A stretch of DNA of 64,000 bases, taken from assembly GCA_963971225.1 (NCBI GenBank), contig OZ020269.1, positions 17,730,921 through 17,794,920 of the forward strand, given 5' to 3'. Numbering within the stretch: position 1 is the stretch's first letter; each line of letters starts with the position of its first letter. The stretch is from Melieria omissa. Taxonomy: Eukaryota; Arthropoda; Insecta; Diptera; Ulidiidae. The notes under the pieces were generated by a model. That model saw nothing but the letters and a program-made list of their open reading frames with translations. It did no database searches and was not told where the DNA came from. A program made the translations under genes and the position numbers. Positions 1 to 11,794 of this stretch are shown piece by piece.

Positions 1-169
1 TTTGATGTTTAGTGACCCAAAACTGTTTCAAGAAGATGCTATTAAAAAGGGGCTCGACTACTGAACGCATCTGACCCTTTAACAATGTCAAACGAAGTTA
101 ACGATTTCGCTACACGTTTTTACTGGGGAAAATTAAAATTTTTAATTTTACGTCTTAGGCTTCTATGTG
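1..169. other. Unassigned sequence beside mariner remnant
   Basis: No gene is recognised here. The missing 3' third of the neighbouring mariner transposase should lie in this stretch, but no trace of the second or third catalytic block can be read. The mariner was therefore either cut by a deletion, or its 3' end was replaced by unrelated DNA. Confidence 0.4.
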
Positions 170-934
170 TTATACGGATAAGTACGTATAAGCAACATTC
201 CAAAAGAAATTTTTAATTCGCTTAATCGCGATTTCTTCTTTCAAACGTTCCAACAACGCTATATAAAAGTCGCTATTGATTTTTTTCCCTTTCACAAGAT
301 AGTCGATGAATATTATTCCGTGCACATCCCAAAATACTGACGCCATAACCTTGCCAGCCGATGTTTGTGCCTTTGGACGCTTTGGGCGGCTTTCACCGGT
401 TGCATGCCACTCAGCAGACTGCCGACTTGACTCTGGAGTGAAATGGTGGATCCATGTTTCATCCATTGTGATGTACCGACGCAAAAACTCCGACTTATTG
501 CGCGTAAACATGTCCAAACAGCTCTTTGAATCATCGATTCGTTGTTGTTTTTGCTCCGGTGTGAGCAAACGCGGCACCCATTTCGAAAACACCTTTTTCA
601 TAACCAAATGTTCGTGTATAATGGTGTGTACACTGCCTGCTGATATCTTTAGAATGTCAGCAATCTCCCCCACTTTCACTTTACGGTCGGACATAATGAT
701 TTTCAGTGTTTTTTCAACGTTTTCCGGAATAACAGCGTCATTTGGCCGTCCAGTAGATGGAATGTCATCGGTGTCTGTACGACCACGTTTGAATTCGGCA
801 TACCAATAACAAATGGTTCTTTTTGATGGAGCAGAGTCCGAATAATGTTTTTCAAGCCATTCCTGGCATTGAACAGTATTTTTTTTCATTAAAAAACAAT
901 GATAAATCAGCACACGGAATTGCTTTGAATTCAT
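170..934 (-). pseudogene. mariner transposase, C-terminally truncated
   Basis: An open frame of 254 codons begins with a real ATG (MNSKQFRVLIYHCF). Residues 1-115 form the two helix-turn-helix DNA-binding domains typical of mariner, with the linker GRPNDAV. The WVPRLLTPEQK segment precedes the catalytic domain. The first catalytic aspartate sits in ITMDETWIHHFTPESSRQ near residue 160, and KVMASVFWDVHGI follows. The sequence style resembles the mellifera/cecropia mariner subfamilies. After residue about 232 (KEEIAIKR) the match stops, so the HQDNAPxH and YSPDLAPSDY blocks with the other two aspartates are absent (full length is usually about 345 residues). It cannot be an active enzyme. The uninterrupted frame up to the break suggests a fairly recent copy. 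Confidence 0.9.
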
Positions 935-1196
935 TTTTTTTGAAAACTCAAAAGTAGTGTCACTTAAAGCACTGTAACTTGTAAACTATTGGTCGGATTG
1001 ACATATAATTTTAACAGTAAGCCTAAAAAGGCTAAAAAGACAATTTCGAAAAAAAATATTGATTTAGTATTAGTGCCGCCATCTATGTGTCAGTCACACA
1101 CATTATTGAACGAAGTGTTAAAACTAACAACTTATGTAACAAATTTTGAAACCAATATTGCAAAATTTGGCTTCAGTGATTTTGGATCACCCTGTA
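170..1196 (-). mobile_element. 3'-truncated mariner element
   Basis: A mariner-family DNA transposon lies on the minus strand. Its transposase frame starts at 934. The probable 5' inverted terminus is the minus-strand sequence ending at about 1194, beginning CAGGGTGATCCAAAATCAC and preceded by a TA (1195-1196), as expected for this superfamily. Between terminus and start codon lie about 260 bp of leader. The other terminus is not visible, so the copy is immobile. It probably inserted in the upstream or intronic DNA of the locus. Confidence 0.75.
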
Positions 1197-1254
1197 CAAC
1201 AGTATTTGACATATGTATACCTGTTCATCTATGGATGGTATGAAATATATACAT

Positions 1255-2860
1255 CTCTGCAGACAGACATTAATTAGCATGAATGCATAAATTTTTGGAC
1301 AGAACCAACAACAAGTTGCACTAACACTGCTTACGTGCGGTGTCTCACGTACATAAGTAGATATCTATGTATGTCTGTCTGTGCGTGAACGGACGCTGTT
1401 CGAGACATTACAACATGTTAAAGTTCAATAAACGAATTCAAACGGTTGCTGGCAATGCCGAAAACAGCACTGCACGCCATATTCAACAAACAAACAAACA
1501 AGCGAATGGATAAGCAAACATTAGGCAGCTCGAGCACAGACAATTGTGTGCTGCAGTTGGCCAACCAGCCACTCGAAACTAAATTCAGACTATGGAAATC
1601 GAAAAGCAACAAAGAATATCATTAGAAGCAGCGTTAACGAAGCAAAGGAAGCGGCAGCAGGTCGAACTGGTAGCGGCTACCAGACGTGTGCGCGCCAAAG
1701 TATTCAAATTGGACAACTGTTATCGTTTGCGTAGAACAGAATGCGATGTGCCATAATGGGCCAGTGGCGCTGTTACTGTTGTTGCCAGACTGTTATAAAG
1801 TGTTAAGTGGAACTGTTAGCGTTTGTCCGTTGCTCTTTGGTGCTGGAACAGATTTGCGCTCTCGCTGTTGTTGGGCGCACAATTACGATATTGCCGCCAG
1901 CAAACGATAAACGGCACATCGCATCAGTTCGAAATTACTCAATCGGCAACGTCACAAAGTGCGCTGACGCAATGTGGCCACCTATAGTTGTCCCACTTGC
2001 GCGCTAGCTGCGAAACTTCGACAGAGATTCGCAGTGGAATTGAAACACCGTTGTGGGCATATGGACACATTCTTATTCGAATGGAAGCGGCCACATTCGA
2101 ATTCGATTATTCTTTGTATGCCTGTTTGCGAACGAGTCGACGCGTCAATGGGTGGCTGAAGGGAGAAGAGGGTAGCGAGGGCAGACTGTATGTGAGCGGA
2201 TTTTCTGACTTGTATCTGGTGGATACGAAGCGAATGCGCACAGCACAGAACCTCAACGAACAGCGGCACACATCGCCACTGTGAGAGCGAGAGAAGTTTT
2301 GATTGTTGTTGTCGGCTTTTCGAATATTTGAATGCTCGAGCGGTTTTTCGTATGAATGGACTGCGGCGGCGACTGGCTTTGTTTGGCTGCGAGCGAGTGC
2401 CTGTGTGTGTATTGGTGAGTATCTGTGTGTTGATGGCAGCGACGGCAACGGCGACAGCGTCGTACGTATGCTTCGAATGCGGCGGCGTTGCCATCTCGCT
2501 CTCGTCGCGCATTTGCCGCATTTAGTCTTGTTTATGCCGGCTAACATGCAACATAAGCGTCGTTGTGATTATCGCGCAGCAGTTGTCACCATCGTCGTTG
2601 TCGTCGTGTGCTTGTCGTCCAACTACCCGTACCCGCACTCGTACTCAGACTCGTGTACCGTCGAATCGTCTAGCAACAGCCAGCAGCGTGTACGTCGTGC
2701 GTCTGTCTGTTGTCTGCGCGTCTGACTGCCACTGTATCTCACCAGCCAACAGCCGAATTCAAGCAGAAATCTATAAAATATTGCCAAGTCGCAGCACAGT
2801 AGCAACAACAACAAGAAGAAGAAAATAAATCAACAACATTTTTGTTCGTCTGTTGTAATA
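1255..2860. other. Unique region, possible upstream regulatory DNA
   Basis: This GC-richer, non-repetitive stretch has several overlapping open frames on both strands (for example 1982-2521 minus and 2303-2725 plus). None resembles a protein family, and their composition is microsatellite-like. A good splice-donor-like GTGAGTATCT occurs near 2414. In flies such sequence is typical of promoters, 5' UTR exons or intronic enhancers. It may belong to the 5' region of the luna locus, but nothing in the sequence proves this. Confidence 0.3.
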
Positions 2861-4110
2861 AACAAACAGCAACAACAACAACTAACAGCAGCAACAAATC
2901 AAACACAATCCCAATCAGCCAGTCAGACGTTCGGTCGTGAGGTCGTTTGCTTTGTCCGTCGCTGCCATTTCCGATGGAATTTCGATGCGTGTGAATCGAG
3001 CTTTTCGTGTTGCTGCAGCGATTGTGTGAGGCGACCGTGTCGAGCGGAAAGTGCAACTGCAACACGCTGCGCGCCACATGTGTGTTTCCCTCCCGTCTGC
3101 CTATCGACGTGTGTGTGCGCGTGTGTGAAAATTTGTTGGGCCAGAAAAATTGCCGAAAAAAAGTTTTGCAGAAAAATCGCACTCTAAGCCAGACAAGGCG
3201 CAGCGCTTAACTGATAAAAAATAAATAAATTGTTGTTGCCCGATAAAAAGTGGCGCTGCTGCAAGATAAACGCAGGCGGCCGGCATTGTTGGGCGCCCGA
3301 GCAAGTGACAATAAAAGTGGCCCCAGTTTGAAATGGCAAGCTTCTTCTACTAATTGAAAGCGCACTGCTCAGTTAATAGAAAAATTTATAAAAATTAAAT
3401 CTTAAAAATAGAAATTGCAAAAAATTAACAAAAATTCATAAAGTTACAAAAACAACGGTTTTAAGTGTGCCATACAAAAAAAATATTTATATGAAAATAA
3501 AAAACGTCTATGTGTGCGTATGTGTTAATGCATTGTCAGTGTGTGCGCGCGTGTGCTGGTGCTCGAGTGCAGGTGTTTTTGCGATAAGCAAAATGTATAT
3601 GCAGCAAAAATAAGCAAAATCAAAAGAGACGAAAAGCGGCAGTGCGCCGCAGCGGCCCTGATGCTGGAAAGCCGGTGTCGGCAACTGAGAATTTGCTAAA
3701 CAAAAATAAAAATAATAATACGAAATTAAAAAAATTTAAAATAAAAACAAATTGTCATTTTTCGTTTGGCAATTTTCACAATATTTCTGTTTTATTATGC
3801 AGTTTTTTATGTTCTGAAAGAGAAAATTAAACAAAGAAAAAATTCAAACAAGCAAATTTATGAGCTGATGTGGTGAAGTAATAATATGGCAAAAATAGAA
3901 ATGTTTTAATTAAAATTATTATTAACATGAAGCAGTGGAAATTTTGAAAAATTATGCACAAGTGAAAAGCTATCAAATTCTGGCACATTGAAAATTGGAA
4001 TATTTTTTAATTGTTCAACGTGAATGAGCTGAGCGCTGGCTACATGGAAGTAAATGCATTTTGAATGCAACAACAACAATAATAATAACAATTAGAAAAG
4101 GTTGGAAAGA
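2861..4110 (+). promoter_or_regulatory. Candidate 5' UTR or promoter-like region
   Basis: The stretch combines CAA/CAG repeats, TG-rich segments and A-rich tracts such as GCCGAAAAAAAGTTTTGC, with no long coding frame. This texture is common in fly 5' untranslated exons. No clear TATA box, initiator or donor fixes a transcript. The nearest recognised exon on the same strand is the KLF exon 23 kb downstream, so this could be a distal untranslated first exon of that gene. This is inference only. Confidence 0.2.
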
Positions 4111-5052
4111 TTTGCATTCAATTCTAGTTTAATGTTCACCGATTCTTGTATTGAAAACTTGTATTATATAGTTTATACAATAATACAATGAAGAACATTT
4201 CAACGACTGTTTTTAATAGATAGATTCGTAGATTTGAAGTGGGCTTAGGTTAGTAGAACTCGAAGTCAAGGAACATTTATGAAAATGTTGGTTTTCCACA
4301 ATGTTAAGCAAAGCGATCTCACTGGAACTTAAGTTAGAACGTAGCTTGAGTCTTCAGCTTTCATAAGTGGGCTCAATCCAAGCTGCTAGTTCCACCTGCC
4401 TTCCCTCCTGGACCTATTCCTACCTTTCTTCCTACCTGTTTCTGCCCCTGGACCTATTCCTCCTAACTTTTTTCCTACCAGGACTCTACGACAGTAAAAC
4501 ATGCAAAATTTGAAAATTTTGAACTTAATTTTTTAATTTTTCTTTTTTAGCTTAAAGCATAGTTTTTCGGTTTGAATCAAACAATCTGGCTGACAAAAAA
4601 AATGTTTAAATTATTTCTCATATATTTAAGTCATAATGTTCAAAGAAATCAACCGCGAATAACAGACAATAGTTTTAAAATTGGTGCAGTCTCAAAGAAA
4701 ATTTTTAAAACCGTAGTATTTTTGGAATTCAAAGAAAATATTCAAAGAAAATTTTTAAAACAATAATATTCTATTCATGCACATCTAACATGACAATTTT
4801 TTTATTGCACTGCAATCTTGAGCAGCAAAAAACTGATCGAGCGTGGGTGCTGCACTTCAATGAATCAGAGAATAATTTGCGGCGTGATGAGAGAAACTTT
4901 TTGACAAAATATTTGTCATTATATTTTCTATTTATAGAACAATATGGAACCTAGTTACAATCTAGTTTACTGTATGCTGTGGCTAGAAGAAAAATTATAT
5001 TATATTTCATTGTAATTTTTTTGAATTAATAAATTTTCAAAACTCACAATTT
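4111..5052. other. AT-rich intergenic or intronic DNA
   Basis: No gene is seen. A short pyrimidine-rich duplication at about 4385-4470 repeats CCTGGACCTATTCCT. The sequence AAAGAAAATTTTTAAAAC occurs twice, near 4694 and 4744. Confidence 0.4.
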
Positions 5053-5053
5053 A

Positions 5054-5079
5054 CACATATGGTCAAAATAATAAGTACA
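5054..5079 (+). repeat. Tc1 left outer terminal repeat
   Basis: The motif is CACATATGGTCAAAATAATA followed by AGTACA. It matches, inverted, the right outer end at about 6657-6682 with very few differences. It is flanked outside by TA. This is the presumed cleavage and transposase-binding site. Confidence 0.9.
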
Positions 5080-5253
5080 GGCCTATATAATCTTTTCAAT
5101 GGCTTGTAGGCGAATATTTATTTAAGTTCAATTAAAAACAAATTGATAAATATTTTCTTATAACATAACAAGTAAAATAAATAAGGATAATACGAATAAA
5201 ACACAAAAAGAACTTTCAGAATCATTAACAAAGTATAAAATTAATGAAAATGG

Positions 5254-5274
5254 CTGGACAAAATAATAAGTACA
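5254..5274 (+). repeat. Tc1 left inner direct repeat
   Basis: GGACAAAATAATAAGTACA repeats the outer motif GGTCAAAATAATAAGTACA with one change, about 195 bp inside the element. This is the inner transposase-binding site of an IR/DR end. Confidence 0.85.
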
Positions 5275-5348
5275 TTCTGTTTATATTAAAAAAATAAGTT
5301 CAAATTCCCACTTTATCGGCTTTCTTTGTTAACAAATTCTTTTTTTTA

Positions 5349-6350
5349 TTAGTAGCCGGTATACCCACCCTTATTTTGAATAATTTTCGCCACTCGTTTT
5401 GGCATACTGGAGATAAACTTACGGCAAGTCTCTATTGGTATCTCATACCAAGTTTTTTGGACAAAATTCCATAATTGGTCCTTATATTGGAATACTTCCT
5501 TGCCAATTCTTCGTTTCACTTCTCCCCAAAGATTTTCGATTGGATTCAGATCCGGTGACTGACTCGGCCAGTTAAGCAACGCCACTCCATTTTCTTGAAT
5601 CCATTTCTTGACCAATTTGGAAGTATGCTTCGGATCATTATCTTGCTGATATGTCCACCTTAGCGGCATATTCTCCTCAGCATAGGGCAACATGGTATTT
5701 TCCAAGATGTCTTTGTAGTGAAATCTCGTCATGGTATCGGTTATAAGATGTATTGGTCCAACACGGTACCATGAAAAACAACCCCATACCATGATGTTGC
5801 CTCCCCCGTGGCATGGTTTTTTTAGTAAAGCGCACGTGAAATTCTTTACCCTTAGGACGTCGAACATGCCGAGCAGAATCATTTCCAAACAAATTAATTT
5901 TGGTTTCGTCGCTCCACAAAATATTTCGCCATTTTTTTCACCCTCAGGTCCGGACCAATTTAAATGTTCCCTTGCGAAGGCTAACCGCGTCTTCAAATTT
6001 TTTTTCCGAAGCAAAGGAACTTTTCTGGCTATTCGTCCAGGCAAATTAGCTTTTTGTAGCCTTCGACGAACAGTTCGGGAAGAAATCACGTTGCCGATGT
6101 CTGCTGAAATGGCTCTCGAGGATACAAATGGGACCTTTTTCGCAAGAGTGACAATATGAGTATCTGTCGTTATAGACGTCTTTTTTGGTCTTCCGCGTTT
6201 TTCAATGATCTTCTTAGCTTTTAAAGCATTTTGGACAAAACACAGTGACCGATTCAAAGTTTTGGCAATGGAACGAAGGCTTTGGCCGTCATTTCTCAAC
6301 CTCAAAGCGATTTTCCTCTCCTCGGAAGTACAATGTTTATTGCGGCCCAT
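5349..6350 (-). pseudogene. Tc1-like DDE transposase with two compensating frameshifts
   Basis: The frame is 333 codons from the ATG at 6350 (MGRNKHCTSEERK); a TTG two codons upstream is unlikely to be the start. Residues 1-110 form the paired-type helix-turn-helix DNA-binding region, with an AT-hook-like EKRGRPKK. The C-terminal half has QQDNDPKHTS and SQSPDLNPIENLWG, giving a D34E spacing. Between about 5830 and 5938 the frame is wrong. The block containing WSDETKINLFGND, with the first catalytic aspartate, lies in a different minus-strand frame (5677-5919). The first shift fits loss of one base in the T-run at 5932-5938 (plus strand). The second lies in the G-rich stretch near 5806-5815 and restores the frame. 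The long open frame therefore hides a dead enzyme. Confidence 0.9.
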
Positions 6351-6461
6351 CTGCAAGATGTTTTCCTTCTTATTTTACTATAAATAAATAATATAACAAA
6401 TAAAAAAACAAACCTTTGCGAAAAACTGATCAGATTGTTGAAAAACGTGAAAAAGAATCAA

Positions 6462-6480
6462 TGTACTTATTTTTATGACC
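6462..6480 (-). repeat. Tc1 right inner direct repeat
   Basis: Read on the plus strand it is TGTACTTATTTTTATGACC, the inverted counterpart of the left inner repeat. It lies about 200 bp inside the right terminus. Confidence 0.85.
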
Positions 6481-6656
6481 AACCAATTATACCAAATCAC
6501 AGCGAAACAAGCCCAAATACGACAGATTGGGGAAAACCCTGTTTCATTTTCACTTTCAAAAGCATTGCCATACTGAAATTATTAAAATAAAAAGGAAGTA
6601 CCATGTATGAATTCAATACTCCAAAAAAAATTGTACATTAACATAATTTTAGGTAG

Positions 6657-6682
6657 TGTACTTATTTTTTTGACCATATGTG
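6657..6682 (-). repeat. Tc1 right outer terminal repeat
   Basis: On the plus strand the end reads GTACTTATTTTTTTGACC then ATATGTG, the inverted copy of the left end. TA follows at 6683-6684. Confidence 0.9.
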
Positions 6683-6689
6683 TATATCT

Positions 6690-7900
6690 AATATCGAGAG
6701 GAATTAAAACAAAAATAAAAGTATAAAAAATTTCACATGTATAAATTTTTTTGTTTTTGATTAACTATGAAAGTTGATTAAGTTTCAATGATCAGATTAA
6801 GTTTGAATGAATGATAGTGTTTGATAATTAATAATTCAATTAAATTTAATTAATAATTTTCAATTTAATTTTTTAAAGACTTTAATAAAAAATAAAATAA
6901 CATTAAATTAAATAAAGTAAACAAAAATAAAATAATACAAAAAATAACATAAAATAAAATAAAATTAAATTAAATAATATAAAATAAAATAAAATAAAAT
7001 AAAATAAAATAAAATAAAATAAACTAAAAATAAAAAATAAGCTGACATCCAATAATAAAAAATAAGTTATCCTTAATTGAAAAAATACGTTTGTATATTT
7101 TTTAAATGTATATTCTAGCTTTATTAATCAAATATAAAAACTATCCAAACATAATTTTAAAAAAATTTAAAAAATTAATTTTTTTACGTTTTAATTGGCT
7201 TAAAGACAATTTTGTTTTTTTTGTTTTAATTTTTAGTTGGTTTAAGAAAAACTTGTTTTAAATTAGCTAAAATTCAATTAAATTGAACGCTATTATGTAA
7301 AATATATAAAACAAAAATAAAAACAAGAAAAACAAATTAAAAAATTAAATTTAAAAAAACATTGTGTACTCTAGCACAATGATGTTTTTCGAACATTATA
7401 ATCTTTTTATTTTTTTTTAATTTGGATTGGTTTAAAAAAATTAATTAGATATAATTAAATTAAATTCCTTTAAATATATTTTTTTCAACTTTTATTTAAA
7501 AACAAATAATATATTTATAAACAAAAAAACGAAAATATAATGCAATATTTAATTAATTAATTTATTTGTTATTATCAACAAAATATTTTTTTCCCACCAT
7601 AGAAAATGCGTTTTATTGTTTTATTCATTTCAAATATAAACAAGTTACTTATTTTTATATATATTTTTATTTGTTTATTTTTCTTAAAATTTCAAAGTCA
7701 AGGTATCTCAAATCTCTTAAATTTTCAAGGTCATTTGTATATGACACATATTTATAATCTCCATTTATATGTAACTTATATCTGACACATATGCAACCGA
7801 AATTTTTATCAGCAAATTGAAGTTCGAGAAACGTCTGGCTGTGTTGCAGCTTTATAACGTCTTTACTCATTCTATTGTACGCCTTAGTCACTGTGTTTCC
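6690..7900. repeat. Very AT-rich tract with (AAAAT)n
   Basis: An extremely AT-rich stretch with no supported gene. A pentamer run of AAAAT/TAAAA units occupies about 6950-7025, with degenerate copies from about 6880. The short open frames at 7566-7915 are of low complexity and look random. Confidence 0.7.
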
Positions 7901-9090
7901 CATTAATTCGCACACTTATAAAACAAAACAAAAACAAAAAACAGAGCCGGCACGCGGCATTGCGATTTGGTGGCGTCCGTTCGGCGCCTCTGACGCCGCC
8001 TCACAATCGGCACCCAGCGAGACCAGTGCGTTTGGCGTCGAGCAAAACACAACAATAAAATGTTACAAACAAAAAAAATCTGTTTTTCTCAGTTTGTTGT
8101 TGCTGTATTTGAATTTGATTTGATTTTTGTTTTTATTTTTTTTTTCATTTCTTCAATTTTTTCGCCCCCAAGTGATTTCAAGTGACTGGCCCCATACGCC
8201 AACCGACGACTCGTGCGCGTTACGGCTTCTAATTGTTTTATAAAACAAAAAAAAAATAAACAATAATAAATTAAATTGCAGCTGTTTGCAATTTTCTTGC
8301 TGTCTGTTGTTGTTTTATATCAAAAAGTTCTTATAAAAAGTGAAAAACTGAAAACTTTTTCGGCACACAATTCTTATTGTTTTTATTAAAAAATTCTTCA
8401 AGTATCAAACTAACCATTCATTACCTGTCGCACAGATGTTCTGCTGTCGCACTCGCATTCGTTGTGTCTTAACGACTTTCATTAGCTCTGACATTGACAC
8501 ATTTTAGTGGCGTTTTACTTACTTCCGCTGCCGCTGCCGCTTAGTGTGCAAAGTTTCGTGACATCTTGTTAAACAAGTTTTTTTTTTTGTTAGCTTAAAA
8601 TTTATTTTTGTTGCGTGTGCGGGGCAATAAAACAAAAATCTGCAATTGACTTTTTTGGGTTTCGTTTAAAGTTCAGCAAACATAAATTCTGAATTGCTAA
8701 ATTTAGAAATTATGGCAAACACAGCGTTGCTATGTGTCATTTGAATAATTTCGGGCATTAAGTGTGGCGATTTCGAGAACTGAGCTGCACAATTTCTTAT
8801 GGAATTTTTTATGGGATTTGCAAATTTTGCACTCAAATGGCACAACACTTAAAAAAAACCGAATGCCATAAATTAGAAAAATCATTTAAGGCTGTTGAAA
8901 TCAGCTTAAAAAGTGCTATTTGGATTATGGAATATTTTAAGGCCTTGAGACGTTTTCGGGGTTTTGTGCACCAATTAAAAAGAACAAGAAGAAGAAAAGA
9001 AGAATTAACGAATTGAATTGAATGTTGTTTATATCAATAATTGAGAAGGAGAAATGCAATTTTTAGCAGGAGAACTGAGTTGTAGAGTTG
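7901..9090. other. Unique DNA with short GC-rich patch
   Basis: No gene is recognised. About 7945-8050 is markedly GC-richer than its surroundings (GGCGTCCGTTCGGCGCC and neighbours), and a second such patch lies at 8180-8235. Either could be a regulatory segment or the remains of an older insertion. The rest is AT-rich, with open frames that have no resemblance to known families. Confidence 0.3.
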
Positions 9091-9289
9091 TATTGCGTAT
9101 CGAAGACTAAAATTCTGACTCAAATTTTAATAATGCCATATATGAAAATACCACAAAATGTCCACCTAGGAGATTCAGCAGAAGTTTGATTTGTGAGTTG
9201 TATAGTGTGTCAAGTGGTTATAAACCAAAAGTCTGACTCAAATCTTAAAAATGCTATACCACAAATTGTCCTCTAATGAACTCAATTAT

Positions 9290-9665
9290 TTAGTAGTAAC
9301 TTTCGAAGATTTGAAATTCTTTTTGAAGAAACGTTCAACAAACCTTTCAAAACCCCTATTTGAAGTTAACAATTCAGGATCCAGTACTTATCGATTCTTA
9401 AACTTGATATCTAGTTTGGGGTCAAAAATCATCTTAAGATGAATATGTGCTGATATTGCTATGAAATCCTCCCCTATATTTCTAAGTCACATTCTTTTTG
9501 CATTGAAAAACCCCTGTTTGAGGGTAAAAACTCAGAATCCAATACATATTGATTCTCAAACTTGATTCCTAACTGGAATCAAAAATCATCTTAAGATGAA
9601 TATGTGCTGGCTATGAAATCCTCTCCTATATATATAAGTCACATTCTTCTCGTATTGAAAGGATT
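9290..9665 (+). repeat. Tandem duplication, two copies of about 140-180 bp
   Basis: The segment around 9360-9490 recurs at 9510-9655. Shared strings include ATCATCTTAAGATGAATATG, ATGAAATCCTC and AAGTCACATTCTT. There is no coding content. Confidence 0.7.
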
Positions 9666-10679
9666 AAATGAAACATTTTCTTTCTTTCGCTATGTTCGCT
9701 CGACCCTTTTTCATTTAATACTCCTTGCCTAATGTCTCTTAAATTGAAAGGATAATCCTCTGTCCAATGTTGTGTACAATCGCATTCGTGGTAGAGTTAA
9801 TTGTTCGTTGTCTTTAGTGTCTGTTGTCTTTCTAATCCCTTTCAAATGTTTGTGCATTGTTCTCATATTTTATGTTAAACTGGAGCGTTGCAATTGTGTC
9901 TCCATAGCTGTTTTTGAGCTCCACAAAGCTGTTTGGTCTCTTGATTTAGACTTTGCACTTCCTAGATTGAATTTCAAATTAAAATTTTGCGTTCAACATT
10001 TTTCCCATACGCACTAACCCTTAAAAATCAAGTTTTGTAAGACATTTTAGTACCAATTTAGTACGAAATAAACACTTAAACACATTTTCAGTTTTGGCTT
10101 AATTCTGGCGTTCAAGTTAATTTCTGAGCTTTGATGTATTCAGAGACCTACAGTAGAATTTTATGGCGAATATTTTCGTGGTACAATTTGTCCTTAAAAA
10201 AACCTGTTTTACAGCACATTTTTGGCATTTTAGAAAAAAAGGGTCAAACTGACCCATACAAATAGGAGTAACAGGGTTAAAATGCTCCACAAAAATGTTC
10301 TCTGTAGTATTTTACATCAAATTGCTGAGCACATCATAAACTTAAAGTGTGAGGTTACATGGTTTTCGTATGCCGAATCACCATAAGAATGAGAAAAAGG
10401 GGGAAAACTTTGACCCCCTAAAAAAAAAATTCATACTTAAACTTTTAAAACGCTGAAAAACGTATATTTTTCCAGAATTCGGTCTCAGAATCTTGTTTTT
10501 TGTCAGAATTTTTTTTGTGTTGTACAGTGTTATTAGTTATTTTGTGACCTAATTTTAAGAATCTGCTGCAAAAATAACTTAACTTTAAAAGTTTATAAAT
10601 TTAGTTGATTTTGCTAATTTTTGTTATGTTAGACTGTATTGATTTTTGTTGTCCAAAGACTTTGTAAGCTGAACCTAAA
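9666..10679. other. Unannotated AT-rich DNA
   Basis: Nothing recognisable as a gene, RNA or complete mobile element is seen. AAGGGTCAAACTGACCC near 10240 is a short palindrome-like string. Confidence 0.35.
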
Positions 10680-11480
10680 CTTGTGAAAACACACCTTTAA
10701 TCCAGCATTGAAGACTTCAAATCAGTTGTTCAACATTCAGGCTCAAAGTTTTCAAAATCTTGCTGGACATCTTGCTTCAAAATTAGCTTCAAAGTTGGAT
10801 TCTTATCTCATTTTGCAACTTCAATTTGGGTCGGGCTCAAATTTTGAATGATGTTGACAGTTAGGGTTAAAAATTTAGCTTAGAAGTTAGATTACTAAAC
10901 GTGTTTTGCAACTTCAATTTGGTTCGGGTTTAAATTTTTTAAAATTCTGAGGGTTGTGCTCATCAAAGTTAGATCTAGAGTTAGAATACTAATTTTATTT
11001 TGCAACTTTAATTTTGATCGGGCTCAAATTTTTAAGGATCTTGAAGGACATGGCTTCAAAATTGAGCTTGAAAGTTAGAATACTAAACTTGTTCAGTATT
11101 TGGGTTTAAATTTTAAAAAATCCTGAGGGTTATGTCATAAAATTTAGATCTAAAGTTAGTACTAATCTAAGGTTAATATTAATTTGATTTTCCAACTCAA
11201 ATTTGGTTCTGGTTCAAATTTTTAAAAATCCTGATGATTATGGCTTCGAAATTTAGCTTGGAAATTAGAATACTAAACTTAGTTTACTTCAATTAAGTTG
11301 TGGTTTAAATTTTTTTTTGTAATTGTGAGCCAGTTTAAATTTTAGATCTAAAGTAAGAATACTGATTTTGTTTTGCAACTGCAATTTTTTTTGCCCTCTA
11401 AATTTTAAAAATCTTGAGGGTAATAGCAACAAAATGAAGCTATGAAGTTAAAAAGCTGCAATTTTATAACAAAATGTTTA
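10680..11480 (+). repeat. Degenerate tandem repeat, about 85-115 bp units
   Basis: About seven diverged copies are seen. Each has CAACTTCAATTTGG(T), then GGGCTCAAATTTTTAAAAAT, then a CTTGAGGGTTATGGC-like block, then AAAGTTAGAATACTAA. Successive CAACTTCAATTT landmarks fall near 10826, 10910, 11002, 11193, 11285 and 11378. It is an old local minisatellite with no coding function. Confidence 0.75.
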
Positions 11481-11489
11481 CAAAGTTTG

Positions 11490-11745
11490 TCAAATCGACT
11501 AACATTAGTGTTTCAAGTTTAACGTCCCATACTATTTTCAGTAGCTCTATGTGGAACAAAACAGTACAAATTCAGAATTCAAATTCAGAAAATACAGAAA
11601 AATTCTTATCAAATATTTTACAATGTAAAATTGTCTGTCAAATCGACTAAAGAAAGTTCCAGACAATTTTCAGTAACACTTTGTGAAAAATACAAAAAAA
11701 AACATATAAAATATTTTCCAATGTAAAATTGTCTGAATTTATGAA
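11490..11745 (+). repeat. Two-copy tandem duplication of about 160 bp
   Basis: GTCAAATCGACTAA, the ATTTTCAGTA.CTCT block, AAATATTTTACAATGTAAAA and TTGTCTG occur in the same order twice (about 11490-11635 and 11636-11740). Confidence 0.65.
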
Positions 11746-11794
11746 ATCTTTAATAAAAAATGTAAATTTTTATGGCGGGATAAGCTTACCTAAC

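Larger units (their letters stand above)
5054..6682 (-). mobile_element. Tc1-like transposon, complete ends, IR/DR type
   Basis: This is a 1,629-bp element with a TA target duplication on each side (5052-5053 and 6683-6684). The outer termini are inverted copies of CACATATGGTCAAAA. Each end carries a second, inner copy of the terminal motif in the same orientation (left 5254-5274, right 6462-6480), giving inverted repeats of about 220 bp, each with two direct repeats. That architecture is known from IR/DR Tc1 elements such as Minos, Paris, Bari and Sleeping Beauty. The single transposase frame is on the minus strand. The ends look intact, so the copy could be mobilised if enzyme were supplied from another copy. 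Confidence 0.93.

Noticed and set aside
306..809. 167-codon plus-strand frame
   Set aside because: It is the reverse-strand shadow of the mariner transposase.
1982..2547. Overlapping minus-strand frames of 146-179 codons
   Set aside because: No family resemblance or domain; composition reflects local microsatellites, and an equally long frame exists on the opposite strand.
10014..10280. Possible small transposon between ACCCTTAAAA and AGGGTTAAAA
   Set aside because: The two ends are not convincing inverted repeats and no target duplication was found.
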